A DNA stretch of 64,000 bases from Methylocystis parvus OBBP (GTDB lineage: Bacteria > Pseudomonadota > Alphaproteobacteria > Rhizobiales > Beijerinckiaceae). A model generated the notes under the pieces. The model made no database searches, was not told where the DNA came from, and saw only the letters and a list, made by a program, of their open reading frames with translations. The stretch spans positions 124,001-188,000 of the forward strand of contig NZ_CP092970.1 in assembly GCF_027571405.1 (NCBI RefSeq), written 5' to 3'. The translations under genes were made by a program, and so were the position numbers. Positions 16,973-25,949 of the stretch are shown in pieces; the stretch's first letter is position 1; the number at the start of each line of letters is the position of its first letter.

Positions 16973-17431
16973 TCAGTCATCGATGCCATAGATGCTTGCG
17001 TCGTAAACGAGTCCAATCTCCGCGCCATCCGGCGCTTGGACCCGTAGGGCGGTCCATTCCTCGCCCGCCTCCGGCCCATTATCGATTTGTGAGACGTTGC
17101 CGAGCTGGAGCGGCTGGTATTGTCCGGCGGCCGCAGGTTTGCAGCCTTGTCCGGTGAGCGAGCGCAAAAGCGTGGCGCGCAATGCTTTCGGGTTCTTTTC
17201 GTGCAGATGAGCCTTCTCGACGATAGAGACGACGAAGGTCGCGGCTTCGTAGCTCGGGCAGCGATAGCCGCGATGATAGTCTCCGTGCTTCTTGCCGCTC
17301 AGCGGGATCATCCCCTGGAAGGCTCCATGACTCGGATCGCCAATCCACTCTTTGAGCGCTTCTTTTGAATCCTGCGCAGACGCCGAGCCGAAGGCGAGGA
17401 GCAGGATGGGCACACCACAAATATTTCTCAT
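16973..17431 (-). CDS. Exported protein, Rap/Tai-like in layout, family uncertain
   Basis: The start at 17431 (MRNICGVPILLLAFGSASAQ) gives a signal peptide. The mature part reads SKEALKEWIGDPSHGAFQGM, RGYRCPSYEAATFVVSIVEK, LLRSLTGQGCKPAA and ends YDASIYGIDD. Two cysteines are present. The helical first half faintly recalls small periplasmic immunity-type proteins, but this is not firm. It is the first gene of the minus-strand operon. Confidence 0.5.
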   Translation of the reverse strand: MRNICGVPILLLAFGSASAQDSKEALKEWIGDPSHGAFQGMIPLSGKKHGDYHRGYRCPSYEAATFVVSIVEKAHLHEKNPKALRATLLRSLTGQGCKPAAAGQYQPLQLGNVSQIDNGPEAGEEWTALRVQAPDGAEIGLVYDASIYGIDD

Positions 17432-17595
17432 AATTATTGAAATCCCAGACCCTCGGATAAGGCATGGAGCCATCCGATCCTCGCGAAATCAACCCCGCCG
17501 ACGCACCGGTACGATACGCGCGTTGCCGCTGACAGAGACGCGGCGAATAATGTGCTGTGACGCCTCGGGGCAACGAACACGCTCATGCGGCGCCG

Positions 17596-17979
17596 TCAAT
17601 CAGAAAGGGGCAGGGCATGCGCATCGGCGGCGAGAGCGTCATTCAGCAAGGCGACGACTGCTTTGCGCGAGGGGACGTCCAATTGTCTCAACAGCTGCGA
17701 GACATGATTGCGCACCGTGAAATGCGACAGCTTCAAACGCCGGCCGATCTCCTTGTTCGACAGGCCATGAATCAACAGCCGCAGAATGTCGCGTTGTCGT
17801 TCCGTCAGCGAGGAAAGTCTGTGCGGGAGGGGAAAGTCGCGCGCGCCGGCTGCTTCGCGCTGCGCATACAACACGCTGCCCTCCGGCAGCATGTGACGCA
17901 CTCGGGCGAGAATATCCTCCACGTCATGCGTCCGCACCGCGAACAACACGACGCTCGCAGACGCACTGTGCTCGGTCAT
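17596..17979 (-). CDS. LuxR-type helix-turn-helix protein without a receiver domain
   Basis: A GGGAGG site seven bases before the ATG at 17979 fixes the start (MTEHSASASVVLFAV). The N-terminal 45 residues are short and unlike a phospho-acceptor domain. Residues about 60-120 form the LuxR/GerE DNA-binding domain (LTERQRDILRLLIHGLSNKE, IGRRLKLSHFTVRNHVSQLL). It lies between the exported-protein operon and the divergent kinase gene, so it may control either. Confidence 0.7.
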   Translation of the reverse strand: MTEHSASASVVLFAVRTHDVEDILARVRHMLPEGSVLYAQREAAGARDFPLPHRLSSLTERQRDILRLLIHGLSNKEIGRRLKLSHFTVRNHVSQLLRQLDVPSRKAVVALLNDALAADAHALPLSD

Positions 17980-18281
17980 CGAGTGGCCTCCCGAATGTCC
18001 GCTATGCCGAAGGTTTGGAGCGATGTCCGAAATGTCGTATCTGTCCATGCTGGAATTTCCGCGTGGTCCCATTTCCAGCTTCCTAGCATCGCTGGAGCGC
18101 GGGCTCATTCGACTTCCGACGACGAGCGCGCGGGTGCCGACGAGCGGCTGCGAGAATCTGCGAACGGCTACCGTTGCCGGACGAACGGCATATGAGGAAC
18201 GGCTTTGCGGACGTCCTATGAATTGCGACACAAGTCGATGAATAGAAAGGATCCTGTTGGGCCGAGAGGGAATGAAAGGTG
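17980..18281. promoter_or_regulatory. Divergent intergenic region between LuxR-type gene and LytS-type kinase
   Basis: About 300 bases separate the two divergent starts and must contain both promoters. No convincing -35/-10 pair or operator palindrome could be read by eye. A purine-rich stretch (GAGAGGGAATGAAAGG) before 18282 is the likely kinase ribosome-binding region. Confidence 0.35.
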
Positions 18282-19370
18282 ATGAAACGATCGTCGAATG
18301 CATGCGAAATCCGTCAGGCCGCGATTCGTTTCGGCCTGATCTATTGGGTGGGCGTGTTCATTTTCTCCAGCATACTATGGAGTATAGTCGGCACGGACCC
18401 GATCGAATCCGCCATAGGCAAGCTTCTGCACTATGCGTTGTGCTCGGTCATCACCGCCGGCATCTCAGCGCTGTTGTTCCGCCTGCACGAGAGGCTGGTC
18501 GAGACGCGCTCCCCGGAGAATGCGCTCCCTTTGCTTGTCGGCGCTTCCTTCATCCTCTCGCTGGCGGCGGCGCCGGCCTGGGCCACGCTTGGCTATGCTG
18601 TCTACACCCTCTGCGTCTGGCCGCAGCTCGCTGTCTTCGATTGGAAGGATTTCAGCTATGACACCGCATATGGCGCGGCTTTGTTTTTCGGCTGGTCCTG
18701 TCTGTTCATTACCCTCGTTTTCGGTTTCGAGCTCCATGACCGGGAACTTAGGCTCGCCGCTGTTCGTGAGGAGGCCCTGACCGCGCAGATGCGCGCGCTG
18801 CGGTATCAAGTAAATCCACATTTCCTCTTCAACACGCTGAACTCGATCGCCGGCCTGATCGAGGAGGGATCGGCGACCCAAGCCGAGCGCATGGTCCTCT
18901 CGCTCTCGACCTTCCTGCGCACGACCCTGTCGCTCGATCCCATGCATGACGTGCCCCTGGCGGATGAGCTGGCCTTGCAGGAGGAATATCTGGGGATCGA
19001 GCGCGAACGCTTTCCCGACCGAATGACATTCAGCATCGACATGCCCGAGGATGTGCGCGGCGCCCTGGTGCCGAGCCTTATCCTCCAGCCGCTGATCGAG
19101 AACGCCATCAAACATGGCGTAGGCGCCACAGTCGGCAAGGTCGAGATTGCGCTGCGGGCGCGCCGGGAGGCCGATCGCCTGCAAGTCACGATCGAGAACG
19201 ACATGCCTATGGGAGATGACCATAAGCAGCCCGCCGGCATGGGCGTCGGCCTGCGCAACGTCGCCGAACGTCTTCGCGCCCGCTTCCAGGGCGACAGCGA
19301 ATTTTCATCCGGTCTGGTCGCGCCTGGCCGCTATCGGGCGTCCATCGATCTCCCGTGCCGGCTCGCATGA
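18282..19370 (+). CDS. LytS/AlgZ-type sensor histidine kinase, intact
   Basis: The 362-residue product has four or so transmembrane helices in residues about 15-150 and no separate sensor domain. The His_kinase (PF06580) region follows, with the phospho-accepting His near residue 180 in NPHFLFNTLNS. The ATPase domain has N-box IENAIKHGVG and a glycine-rich block GMGVGLRNVAERLRARF. It would phosphorylate the regulator encoded next, whose ATG overlaps its stop codon. Two decayed or orphan copies exist in the window. Confidence 0.85.
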   Translation: MKRSSNACEIRQAAIRFGLIYWVGVFIFSSILWSIVGTDPIESAIGKLLHYALCSVITAGISALLFRLHERLVETRSPENALPLLVGASFILSLAAAPAWATLGYAVYTLCVWPQLAVFDWKDFSYDTAYGAALFFGWSCLFITLVFGFELHDRELRLAAVREEALTAQMRALRYQVNPHFLFNTLNSIAGLIEEGSATQAERMVLSLSTFLRTTLSLDPMHDVPLADELALQEEYLGIERERFPDRMTFSIDMPEDVRGALVPSLILQPLIENAIKHGVGATVGKVEIALRARREADRLQVTIENDMPMGDDHKQPAGMGVGLRNVAERLRARFQGDSEFSSGLVAPGRYRASIDLPCRLA

Positions 19371-20143
19371 GCAAGCTCACGATTCTCGTCGTCGACGACG
19401 AGCCGCTCGCGCGCCGCAGGCTCTTGCGCCTGCTGGGCAAGATGGAGTGGGTCGGTCGGATCGAGGAAGCCGCCGACGCGGAGGAGGCCCGGCGCGCGGC
19501 GCGGCAAGCACGGCCCGACATTCTTCTGCTCGACATTCAAATGCCGGGCGGCAGCGGCTTCGACGTTCTGGAAAGCCTCGGAACGGAGCCGCCGGTCGTC
19601 GTTTTCGTCACCGCATTCGACCATCACGCTCTGCGCGCCTTCGAGGCCAACGCCGTCGATTACGTCACCAAGCCCATCGAGCCGGGGCGCTTCTCCCGCG
19701 CCTTGGAGCGCGCGCGAAGCGCCGCGGGCGCGCGCCTGCAGACGGATCGAGTGGCCGAACTACAGGAAACGATCGCTTCCCTGAAGCGCAGCCTGACCGA
19801 ACAGCCGAAAAGGCCGACCGAGTTCTGGGTGAAGGCGCGAGGCGACTACTTACGCATCACGTCGGACAATATAATCCGCTTTCAGGCGGAGCGCGACTAT
19901 GTGCGCATCCATGTTCCTGGCGCGGACTATCTCTTTCAGGAGAGCCTGTCCTCCCTCGAACGCCGTCTCGACGGCGAAGAGTTCCTGCGCATCCATCGCG
20001 GGGCGATCGTGCGCCGCAGCGCCATCATACGTATCAAGCAGGCGCCTTTCGCAGCGCTGATCGCGGTTCTGAGCGACGGTTCGGAAGTGCGCGTGGGACG
20101 GACCTATGCGCCGACGATCCGCGCAAAGCTGATACGCACCTAG
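19367..20143 (+). CDS. LytTR-family response regulator
   Basis: The ATGA overlap with the kinase fixes the start at 19367 (MSKLTILVVDDEPLARRRL). The receiver domain (residues 1-120) has acidic residues at 10-11, the phospho-acceptor Asp at about 56 (LLLDIQMPGG) and Lys in VTKPIEPGRF. The C-terminal LytTR domain (about 150-258) reads FWVKARGDYLRITSDNIIRF, YVRIHVPGADYLFQESLSSL and FLRIHRGAIVRRSAI. It is the only complete LytTR regulator among the three kinase loci. Confidence 0.88.
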   Translation: MSKLTILVVDDEPLARRRLLRLLGKMEWVGRIEEAADAEEARRAARQARPDILLLDIQMPGGSGFDVLESLGTEPPVVVFVTAFDHHALRAFEANAVDYVTKPIEPGRFSRALERARSAAGARLQTDRVAELQETIASLKRSLTEQPKRPTEFWVKARGDYLRITSDNIIRFQAERDYVRIHVPGADYLFQESLSSLERRLDGEEFLRIHRGAIVRRSAIIRIKQAPFAALIAVLSDGSEVRVGRTYAPTIRAKLIRT

Positions 20144-20170
20144 CCGAAGGCTCCCTGTGCCCGATCCCGT

Positions 20171-20911
20171 TCAGCGTTCAAGGGGAACACCGTGCTGCAC
20201 CATCCAGTCGATGATCTCCCGCCGCGCTTGCCATGCTTCGGCGTTGAGCAGACGCTCAGGCGTCATGAGGAGGTAGGTCTGGAATGTCTTGCCCTGCCGG
20301 TTGCGCGCCCCCGCAGGGGCTCCTTGTTGCAACAATCTCAGAACGCGCGGCGCATCGTTGATTTGCGCCGCGACATGCAGAATGGTATTGCCCATGTTGT
20401 CTGCATGGTTCAAACGCGCCCCGGCTGCGAGCAACATTTCGAATTGCTGCTCTCGTTCCCCCATCAAGGCCGCCATCAAAGGCGTCCTGCCGGTCTGACC
20501 ATTGCGGGCGTCGACGTCGATATGGCGCGCGAGGAGGAGACGCAAATATTCCAAATCATTCGCCATGGCGGCGAAGTGGATCGCCGTATCGCCGTCGATG
20601 CCGGGCTGTGCAGGATCGGCGCCGACATTCAGCAGCACTTGGAAGGCGAAGTGGCTTTTGTTGAGCATAGCCCATTGCAACAGCGTGACGTTCTTGTCGC
20701 CTCTCGCCTTCAGATCGGCGCCGGCCGCCACGAGCTCGGCGGCGCGCTTGCTGTCCCGCTGAGAGGCCGCGCGGAGCAACGCGACAATCTTCGGATCGGA
20801 AAATATCTCCGCGGCGTCGGGCGCCGCGTCGCTCGCCGTCGGATATGCGAACGAAGATGAGCCCAGAGCGCCGATAAGGAAATTCCGCCGCGACAGAGTC
20901 GTCCGCGTCAT
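20171..20911 (-). CDS. Ankyrin-repeat protein with Tat-type signal
   Basis: The start at 20911 (MTRTTLSRRNFLIGALGSSS) carries a twin-arginine motif (SRRNFL). About five ankyrin repeats follow between residues 55 and 215, for example AAELVAAGADLKARGDKNVT, GDTAIHFAAMANDLEYLRLL, GRTPLMAALMGE and GNTILHVAAQINDAPRVLRL. Export of a folded repeat domain suggests a periplasmic binding or immunity-like partner. It is the last gene of a six-gene operon and overlaps the preceding gene by ATGA. Confidence 0.75.
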   Translation of the reverse strand: MTRTTLSRRNFLIGALGSSSFAYPTASDAAPDAAEIFSDPKIVALLRAASQRDSKRAAELVAAGADLKARGDKNVTLLQWAMLNKSHFAFQVLLNVGADPAQPGIDGDTAIHFAAMANDLEYLRLLLARHIDVDARNGQTGRTPLMAALMGEREQQFEMLLAAGARLNHADNMGNTILHVAAQINDAPRVLRLLQQGAPAGARNRQGKTFQTYLLMTPERLLNAEAWQARREIIDWMVQHGVPLER

Positions 20912-21354
20912 GGCGCGGCCTTCTTCCAGGGCTCGAAGGTGCTCATCGTGTAGCCCGTCTCTCCACTGATGTGCAGCGTGGCGCCTTTGCATTCCCAGAG
21001 GTGTGTCTCGAAGCTGTGGCTCGTTTCGATCTGTCCGAGATCGGTCCGAACGCGCCCGTGGCGATACCATACGGTCGCCTGATAACGGACGTTGTCGCTC
21101 CCCTTCCGCTCTATGCCCGATGTTTGCAACGACGTCTCTTGGCTGGATCCGTCGGCGGCGACAGTCTTTTCGACGATGCGTCTTTTGTCCTCGGCATATT
21201 GGCGTTCGAGCGCTTCGACGCATGCGCGATGCGACGCGAGCGTTTGCGAAGATGGCGGGACAGGCAGCCTGCCGCTCGCATGGGCCGGCCAGGACGTAAG
21301 AAAGATCTCGAGACCCAAAGCTGTCGCCAGCGCTTCAGAACCCGTCAATGCCAT
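20908..21354 (-). CDS. Exported protein of unknown function
   Basis: The start at 21354 (MALTGSEALATALGLEIFLTS) gives a signal peptide cleaved near AHASG. The mature part is charged and helical at first (RACVEALERQYAEDKRRIVE), then strand-rich (VRYQATVWYRHGRVRTDLGQ), ending WECKGATLHISGETGYTMS. Two cysteines are present. Translational coupling to the ankyrin gene suggests the two products act together. Confidence 0.6.
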   Translation of the reverse strand: MALTGSEALATALGLEIFLTSWPAHASGRLPVPPSSQTLASHRACVEALERQYAEDKRRIVEKTVAADGSSQETSLQTSGIERKGSDNVRYQATVWYRHGRVRTDLGQIETSHSFETHLWECKGATLHISGETGYTMSTFEPWKKAAP

Positions 21355-21391
21355 AGACGCTGCTCCAGCGACACGCGATCTGCTTCGACCT

Positions 21392-21817
21392 TCAGCGCGT
21401 CTCGCCATAATAGGGGGACTCTCCGCCGCGCGAATCATTCGTGTGCTCTTTTAAATTTGCGCAGACGCAAACGGCGTCGGCGCAATTATTGGACAGCTCC
21501 TTGTGAACGAAGGAGCAATCCGGCTTCGAATGAACCGTTTCCGTCTTGGTGGCGTTCTCATAGGCGTAAACGGCAGCCTTGGTGTCCAGGACTTCCATGA
21601 GCCTCAATCCGCTGTTTTGGCAGATCAGCCGCTCGATCGCCTTTTTCTGCCTTTGACAGTCGAGGCAGGACGGCACGTCGCCGTAAAACTCCGACAACTC
21701 GCCGATCGCGCGCTTGACCTTGTCGACGTCCACGTTCGGGCAATCGACCGCGAGTGCGCGCCCCGTGACGCCACCGAAAGACAAGATCAACAGGGACAGC
21801 AACAACACTCTTCGCAC
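21392..21817 (-). CDS. LprI/DUF1311-like periplasmic protein (GTG start)
   Basis: A strong AAGGAGG seven bases before the GTG at 21817 sets the start, giving a signal peptide (RRVLLLSLLILSFGGVTG). The mature part contains SCLDCQRQKKAIERLICQNS, then GLRLMEVLDTKAAVYAYENA, the cysteine and helix layout of LprI-type proteins. A Cys-rich tail (DCSFVHKELSNNCADAVCVC) is unusual. It has eight mature cysteines, all probably paired in the periplasm. Confidence 0.6.
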   Translation of the reverse strand: MRRVLLLSLLILSFGGVTGRALAVDCPNVDVDKVKRAIGELSEFYGDVPSCLDCQRQKKAIERLICQNSGLRLMEVLDTKAAVYAYENATKTETVHSKPDCSFVHKELSNNCADAVCVCANLKEHTNDSRGGESPYYGETR

Positions 21818-21855
21818 ATCATCCTCCTTTGCATTTACGTTTCGTGCGCTAAAAG

Positions 21856-22536
21856 TCATTGAGGCGGCTCGACGCGATTGACGCAGGCTCTCTTCGTCAA
21901 ATCGCTCCCGGGCGTGAACAGAGAGAAGGAAAAGAACGTCTCGCCTGGGCTGTTTTTTCCGCCATCTTCGTTGCGGCCAGCGCGGACAAAAACCGGCGTC
22001 GTCGCGGCGGGAAGATCGATCCGAAAAAAAGCGGTGTGTTCGTCATCAGGCAGATCGCCATATCCGTCCGTTTTGCAATTGTCGGCGAGCAAGATCACGG
22101 TCCCGGCGCTCAGCTGCCTTTGGAGAATTTCCTGATAATTGACGCTCGGATAGAACTTCTGAAGCTCTATCGCGCGAGCGCCCTTGGCGCTGTGGAAGAT
22201 GACGTCGATCGAAGCGTCGCCTTCGTTGCTCTTTTTGTGCGTAGCGTTCGCCCCGACTCCAACCGGAAGATCGACCTCGCCGAAACCATTGAGGCGCAGT
22301 CGCCCGCGCAAATGGTATGTTACGCTGAGATCTCTTTCGGAATCTTCGGGATAGACGAAACCTTGCCATTCGATGTTCGAAAGCGCGGCGATGTCCTTGT
22401 CCCGCTTGCCCTGTGCGAAGGCGATGAGCAGCGTCTCGAGCGGGTCGGCTCCGGCGCGCGCCTTTGCCGAAGCGCCGAGAGCCAAAGCGAGAACGAAGGA
22501 AAGCGCAAAACGATATGTGCGGCAAGTGACAGCCAT
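21856..22536 (-). CDS. Exported protein of unknown function
   Basis: A signal peptide (FALSFVLALALGASAKARA) precedes a domain of about 195 residues with a PLETLLIAFAQGKRDKDIAA helical start. Strand-rich segments follow (DLSVTYHLRGRLRLNGFGEV, GTVILLADNC, HTAFFRIDLPAATTPVFVRA). Two cysteines are near the middle and end. No known family is recognised. It lies within the minus-strand operon. Confidence 0.6.
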   Translation of the reverse strand: MAVTCRTYRFALSFVLALALGASAKARAGADPLETLLIAFAQGKRDKDIAALSNIEWQGFVYPEDSERDLSVTYHLRGRLRLNGFGEVDLPVGVGANATHKKSNEGDASIDVIFHSAKGARAIELQKFYPSVNYQEILQRQLSAGTVILLADNCKTDGYGDLPDDEHTAFFRIDLPAATTPVFVRAGRNEDGGKNSPGETFFSFSLFTPGSDLTKRACVNRVEPPQ

Positions 22537-22563
22537 GGTCTCCCTCGGTTGTACGGAAATCTC

Positions 22564-23283
22564 TCATTTTTCAGGAGGAAAAAGCACGAAGCGCTTGCCT
22601 TTCAGCTGGCTGGCTTTGCCCGGCCCGAGACTGCGTTCGCTGAAAGGGTCCACCTCGAACGAAGACAGCGAATAGGCGCCGGCATTGTGCTGAAATTCCC
22701 ATGAACCTTGCTCCCCGGCATCCTCATTTGCGCCCCAAGGGTCGTTGCTCGTGATCTCCAGGCTGTTTGGATCGATTTTTCCATTCGGAAGTCTGGTCGC
22801 GACCTCGTATCCGATCGCCCTGGGCTTCTCCGCCAACTCGGATCCGATGTCGTCGGCCCAGCGAAGCTCATATACAGGCTTTGCGAAGTGCATCAGCCGG
22901 TAGCCGGAGAAAGTCCGCCACAGAAGGAACACGCGAGTTCGAGCGGCAGAATACTCGCAATAAAGATCGTAGATGATCGTGGCGACCTTGCCGCTCTGCG
23001 AAGCCACGATCATTCGGTCTTCCTTGATGAGGCGTACATTATCGGTATCGTCGCATCCAGCGTCGGTATGTGAAATGACGAATTTGCGCGCGTCCTGCAC
23101 CGTCGGAATGTCCAGCGGCAATTCTGCGCGACACGCCGAGGCTTGCGCAAAAACGGCCAAGGCGCAAAGACGAGCAGCGAGCCGGGCGGAGTTTTTAGAC
23201 GTTTGCAAGTTTCGACCATCTTGCCTCAGCTTTTCCAAATTCGCCGACGATGAAAACCTCAGAAGATTCGCAAGAGGCACCAT
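22564..23283 (-). CDS. Exported protein of unknown function
   Basis: The N-terminus is long (about 50 residues) before a hydrophobic stretch (LAARLCALAVFAQASACRA) that acts as signal peptide; a later start is possible. The mature part reads DIPTVQDARKFVISHTDAGC, ATIIYDLYCEYSAARTRVFL and GEQGSWEFQHNAGAYSLSSF. It loosely recalls DUF1176-type proteins, but this is not established. It starts 15 bases after the preceding gene ends. Confidence 0.55.
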   Translation of the reverse strand: MVPLANLLRFSSSANLEKLRQDGRNLQTSKNSARLAARLCALAVFAQASACRAELPLDIPTVQDARKFVISHTDAGCDDTDNVRLIKEDRMIVASQSGKVATIIYDLYCEYSAARTRVFLLWRTFSGYRLMHFAKPVYELRWADDIGSELAEKPRAIGYEVATRLPNGKIDPNSLEITSNDPWGANEDAGEQGSWEFQHNAGAYSLSSFEVDPFSERSLGPGKASQLKGKRFVLFPPEK

Positions 23284-23298
23284 TGTTTGCGTGATTGC

Positions 23299-24066
23299 TC
23301 ATTTGCTACGCTTGCTGACGCAATTGCTCAACCACTTTCGCGCCGTCGAGCCGCTGTGCCACTTGCCGTGGATGACTTCCTGCCCGCCCATCTCAACTGA
23401 ATAATCCTGATTTTCCTCGATCGAACCGAGCAGAGCCTGCGTGGAGGGGACGGCGAATATGATCATTCCGATCTTTGCCGACCAGGGTAAACTCGCATGA
23501 GACGCGCGAACCCTCTGGATTTCTCCGGACTGGGTAAGACTGACCGTCTCGGTGCGGATGTCCGTGATCGGCGGGATCGCCCCGCCGAAATAGGCGAGGA
23601 GCGTGCCTCTGGCTTCGCCCACCCAATCCATGATCAAGACGCCGCCATTCGACTTGAGGAATGATGCGGTGCATATCTGCCGTGGATCTTTCGGCTGCGA
23701 GTGTGAGAATTTCCACACGCCTTGCTTCAATTCGCGCAAAACAGGATTGTTCTTCAAGAGACGCTCTTCGTTTTCCTGCGCCACTTGTTTCTCCCAATCG
23801 AGAAGGGCGCGGAACTCAGCGGCATTGAAGGGAGGAGGGCCGGAATCGCCGCCCACGCTCGGCCCGGCGCCGTCACCGCCATCGTCTGCGTCGTAGGCAT
23901 GGAGGCAACCCGTCCAACCAGCGTTTTCTTGTCCGGGCACCATAGTGCCGCCCGGGATGAATCCGGGTGGGCAGGCGCCCTCGGCGGACGCGCTGTCGGT
24001 GCCATGGAACGCAAACGCGAAGACGGAAAACAGGAGGCCGTGCAAAAATCGGAATTGTCTTGTCAT
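23299..24066 (-). CDS. Exported protein, paralogue of 5550-6377
   Basis: A signal peptide ends at DSASA and is followed by ACPPGFIPGG and GWTGCLHAYD, a Cys-Pro-Gly segment like that of the DUF4189 pseudogene (RCPDGYFPIGG, GWEGCAP). After a coiled central region (LDWEKQVAQENEERLLKN), the C-terminal domain matches 5550-6377 (GTLLAYFG, VPSTQALLGSIEENQDYSVE, GGQEVIHGKWHSG). It is the first gene of the six-gene operon. Confidence 0.65.
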   Translation of the reverse strand: MTRQFRFLHGLLFSVFAFAFHGTDSASAEGACPPGFIPGGTMVPGQENAGWTGCLHAYDADDGGDGAGPSVGGDSGPPPFNAAEFRALLDWEKQVAQENEERLLKNNPVLRELKQGVWKFSHSQPKDPRQICTASFLKSNGGVLIMDWVGEARGTLLAYFGGAIPPITDIRTETVSLTQSGEIQRVRASHASLPWSAKIGMIIFAVPSTQALLGSIEENQDYSVEMGGQEVIHGKWHSGSTARKWLSNCVSKRSK

Positions 24067-25067
24067 TTTCGTGCCCGGTCCCTACGCCTCGCGCCATGAG
24101 GCGCCTTCTGAAGGCTCTTCGCTGTTCGGCAAAACTCCCGACCGCATCCGCCTGTCGCGGACCGGACTGCCGCGCAAAGCTAAGGGAGATGACCAAGCGG
24201 GCCAAGGCTTACGATGTACCGGTGCTTGCGAGCGGCGTCATTGTGGTAATTCTCATAGGCGTGTCTGCGAGGCGCTCGTGAGCAATCGCATCTCGCATGT
24301 ATTGGAAGACGTGTTCCGCGGCTGGTCCTGGAGCGGCGTCGCGACGCAATCAGAACCCGGCGAATGTCTCTCGCAACCGGGAAGGAAGCAATCCTGCAGC
24401 GCGACGCAACATTATCCCACGCCGTGTAAGCCTGTAGCGATCATCTTCCAGGCCAACGGCGCTGTTCAGACGACCGCTAAAAATACGGGAAGGAATGTTC
24501 ATCATCGACGAATCACCGTGAAATACAGGCGGTAATGAGCGAAAGCCTTTCGCGCTGACCTTAATGAGTAAGGGATTTAAAATTACTCTCCTTCTCCCCC
24601 CGACCTCTGTAGCGCGACCAAGCATTGCTGTTCCCGGCGCTGGAGGTCAATGCGGGCGACGTACCGGTGCCTCGCAGGAAGGAGCTTGCTCGGCCGCGAA
24701 CTGATAAGATCGATCCATGTTCGAAAACGCGGATTCGCTCTGGAAGGCAAGATGCGTGGAATAGCGACGCACCGAGGAGAATTTCGTGGCGACGGATGGA
24801 CGCAAAGCGACAATCATTGGTTGCGCTCGCGCATCATTGCTTGCCTTCTTCGCGATGGCGCCGGTCATCGCGGCCGCTCAGCCGGGGCGAAGAACTTGCG
24901 CGTCGCTTCCACGAAGCGTGGCGAATGATCACGCGCCACATGATGAGGGGCCATCAGCCGGGCGTTGTCAGAGAGGCGTTATCCGGGGAGCCGGGGCGTC
25001 GAGGCTGGCACAGTTTGTCTCCCTATGCCGACGAGAAGCCAGAACTTCATTGCCGTGGAGGGGAAGA
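24067..25067. other. About 1 kb without a supported intact gene
   Basis: Short frames are present but none is convincing. Near 24785-24890 two frames together read a signal-peptide-like stretch (KRQSLVALAHHC, then LLAFFAMAPVIAAAQPG), which suggests a frameshifted exported-protein gene. Around 24281-24530 a frame with VLEDVFRGWSWSGV may be another relic. No known family could be assigned. Confidence 0.3.
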
Positions 25068-25589
25068 GTGATCGACAAATTCGTTCTGGCTGCAGCCATT
25101 ACCATTGTGGCAGGTATCGGGAGGAGCCACGGTCAGACCACTCATTGCCGCAACGACGAGGTCGTTTTGTTCAGCGCCCTGCTCGAACCGGAGGCGAAGG
25201 GTCGGATCGTGTCGCTCTGCGCGGACGGGCTGAAGAACGTGCAGCGACTGAGTTATCGCTTCGGCCGCCCGGGGGAGATCGAGATGATCTTCGACGCTCC
25301 GAACGACGGGCGGTTCGGTGTCGAGGGCGAATCTTCAGGCATACGATCGATGATCCGAACGCTCCATTTCGAACGAGACGATTTTACTTACGGTGTCGCT
25401 TTCCATTTCACGGGTCCGCAGGACGCCAATGTTCGAGTCCTGGTGTTCAAGGGGAAGAAACTGGTCGCAAGCCACGGAGTTGTCGCCTCGTCCCAGCAAG
25501 GCTCAATCCTGAGGGACGAATTTCTTCTTATTCAAGACCAACCACCCGTCATATCAATTGGAAAGTCGGAGCTCGATTTCGCCAAGTAA
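25068..25589 (+). CDS. Exported protein of unknown function (GTG start)
   Basis: A GGAGGGGA stretch before the GTG at 25068 supports the start, which gives a signal peptide (KFVLAAAITIVAGIGRSHG). The mature part begins QTTHCRNDEVVLFSALLEPE and is strand-rich (RFGRPGEIEMIFDAP, DFTYGVAFHFTGPQDANVRV). It has two cysteines. A longer frame begins at 24786, but it lacks a clear start signal and runs through the decayed region. Confidence 0.55.
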   Translation: MIDKFVLAAAITIVAGIGRSHGQTTHCRNDEVVLFSALLEPEAKGRIVSLCADGLKNVQRLSYRFGRPGEIEMIFDAPNDGRFGVEGESSGIRSMIRTLHFERDDFTYGVAFHFTGPQDANVRVLVFKGKKLVASHGVVASSQQGSILRDEFLLIQDQPPVISIGKSELDFAK

Positions 25590-25622
25590 AGAATGGCGAC
25601 ATTCCGCGGCAGAAATCTCTAT

Positions 25623-25653
25623 GCCGGAGGGCGGGCGAGTTACCGCCTCCGGC
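25623..25653. terminator. Possible bidirectional terminator hairpin
   Basis: GCCGGAGG and CCTCCGGC arms, extended by CGG/CCG with one bulge, form a strong hairpin 33 bases after the stop at 25589. A TGTTTT run follows at 25661. A 63-codon minus-strand frame overlaps here (25640-25831) but is unconfirmed. Confidence 0.4.
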
Positions 25654-25949
25654 GAGGCAGTGTTTTCGCGCCGATCATTTGCAGCGTGCGACGGATGCGA
25701 TCCGCGAGATCCGTGCATCCCATCGCCGTGGTAGTCCCCCGCTTCGCCATCGGCGCCCCGCCGGCGGTCGTATCGTCCAAAATGGCAAGCGTGGCGGGCT
25801 CGAAAAGGCGATAAAGGATTGGCGTCGACAACCAAACCTTATTCCAATTAAGGTGCTTATGTCACGCTCGTCACCGTTGCAATCCGCCCTTCGTGAATAA
25901 GACGGGTTAGCATAGCGCGATGCAGGCGGGGAGCCTCGAGGGAGCATTC

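Noticed and set aside
5229..24670. Repeated GTACCGGTGC strings near 5229, 24214 and 24660
   Set aside because: Only about ten bases are shared, flanks differ, and short GC-rich palindromes recur by chance in this composition.
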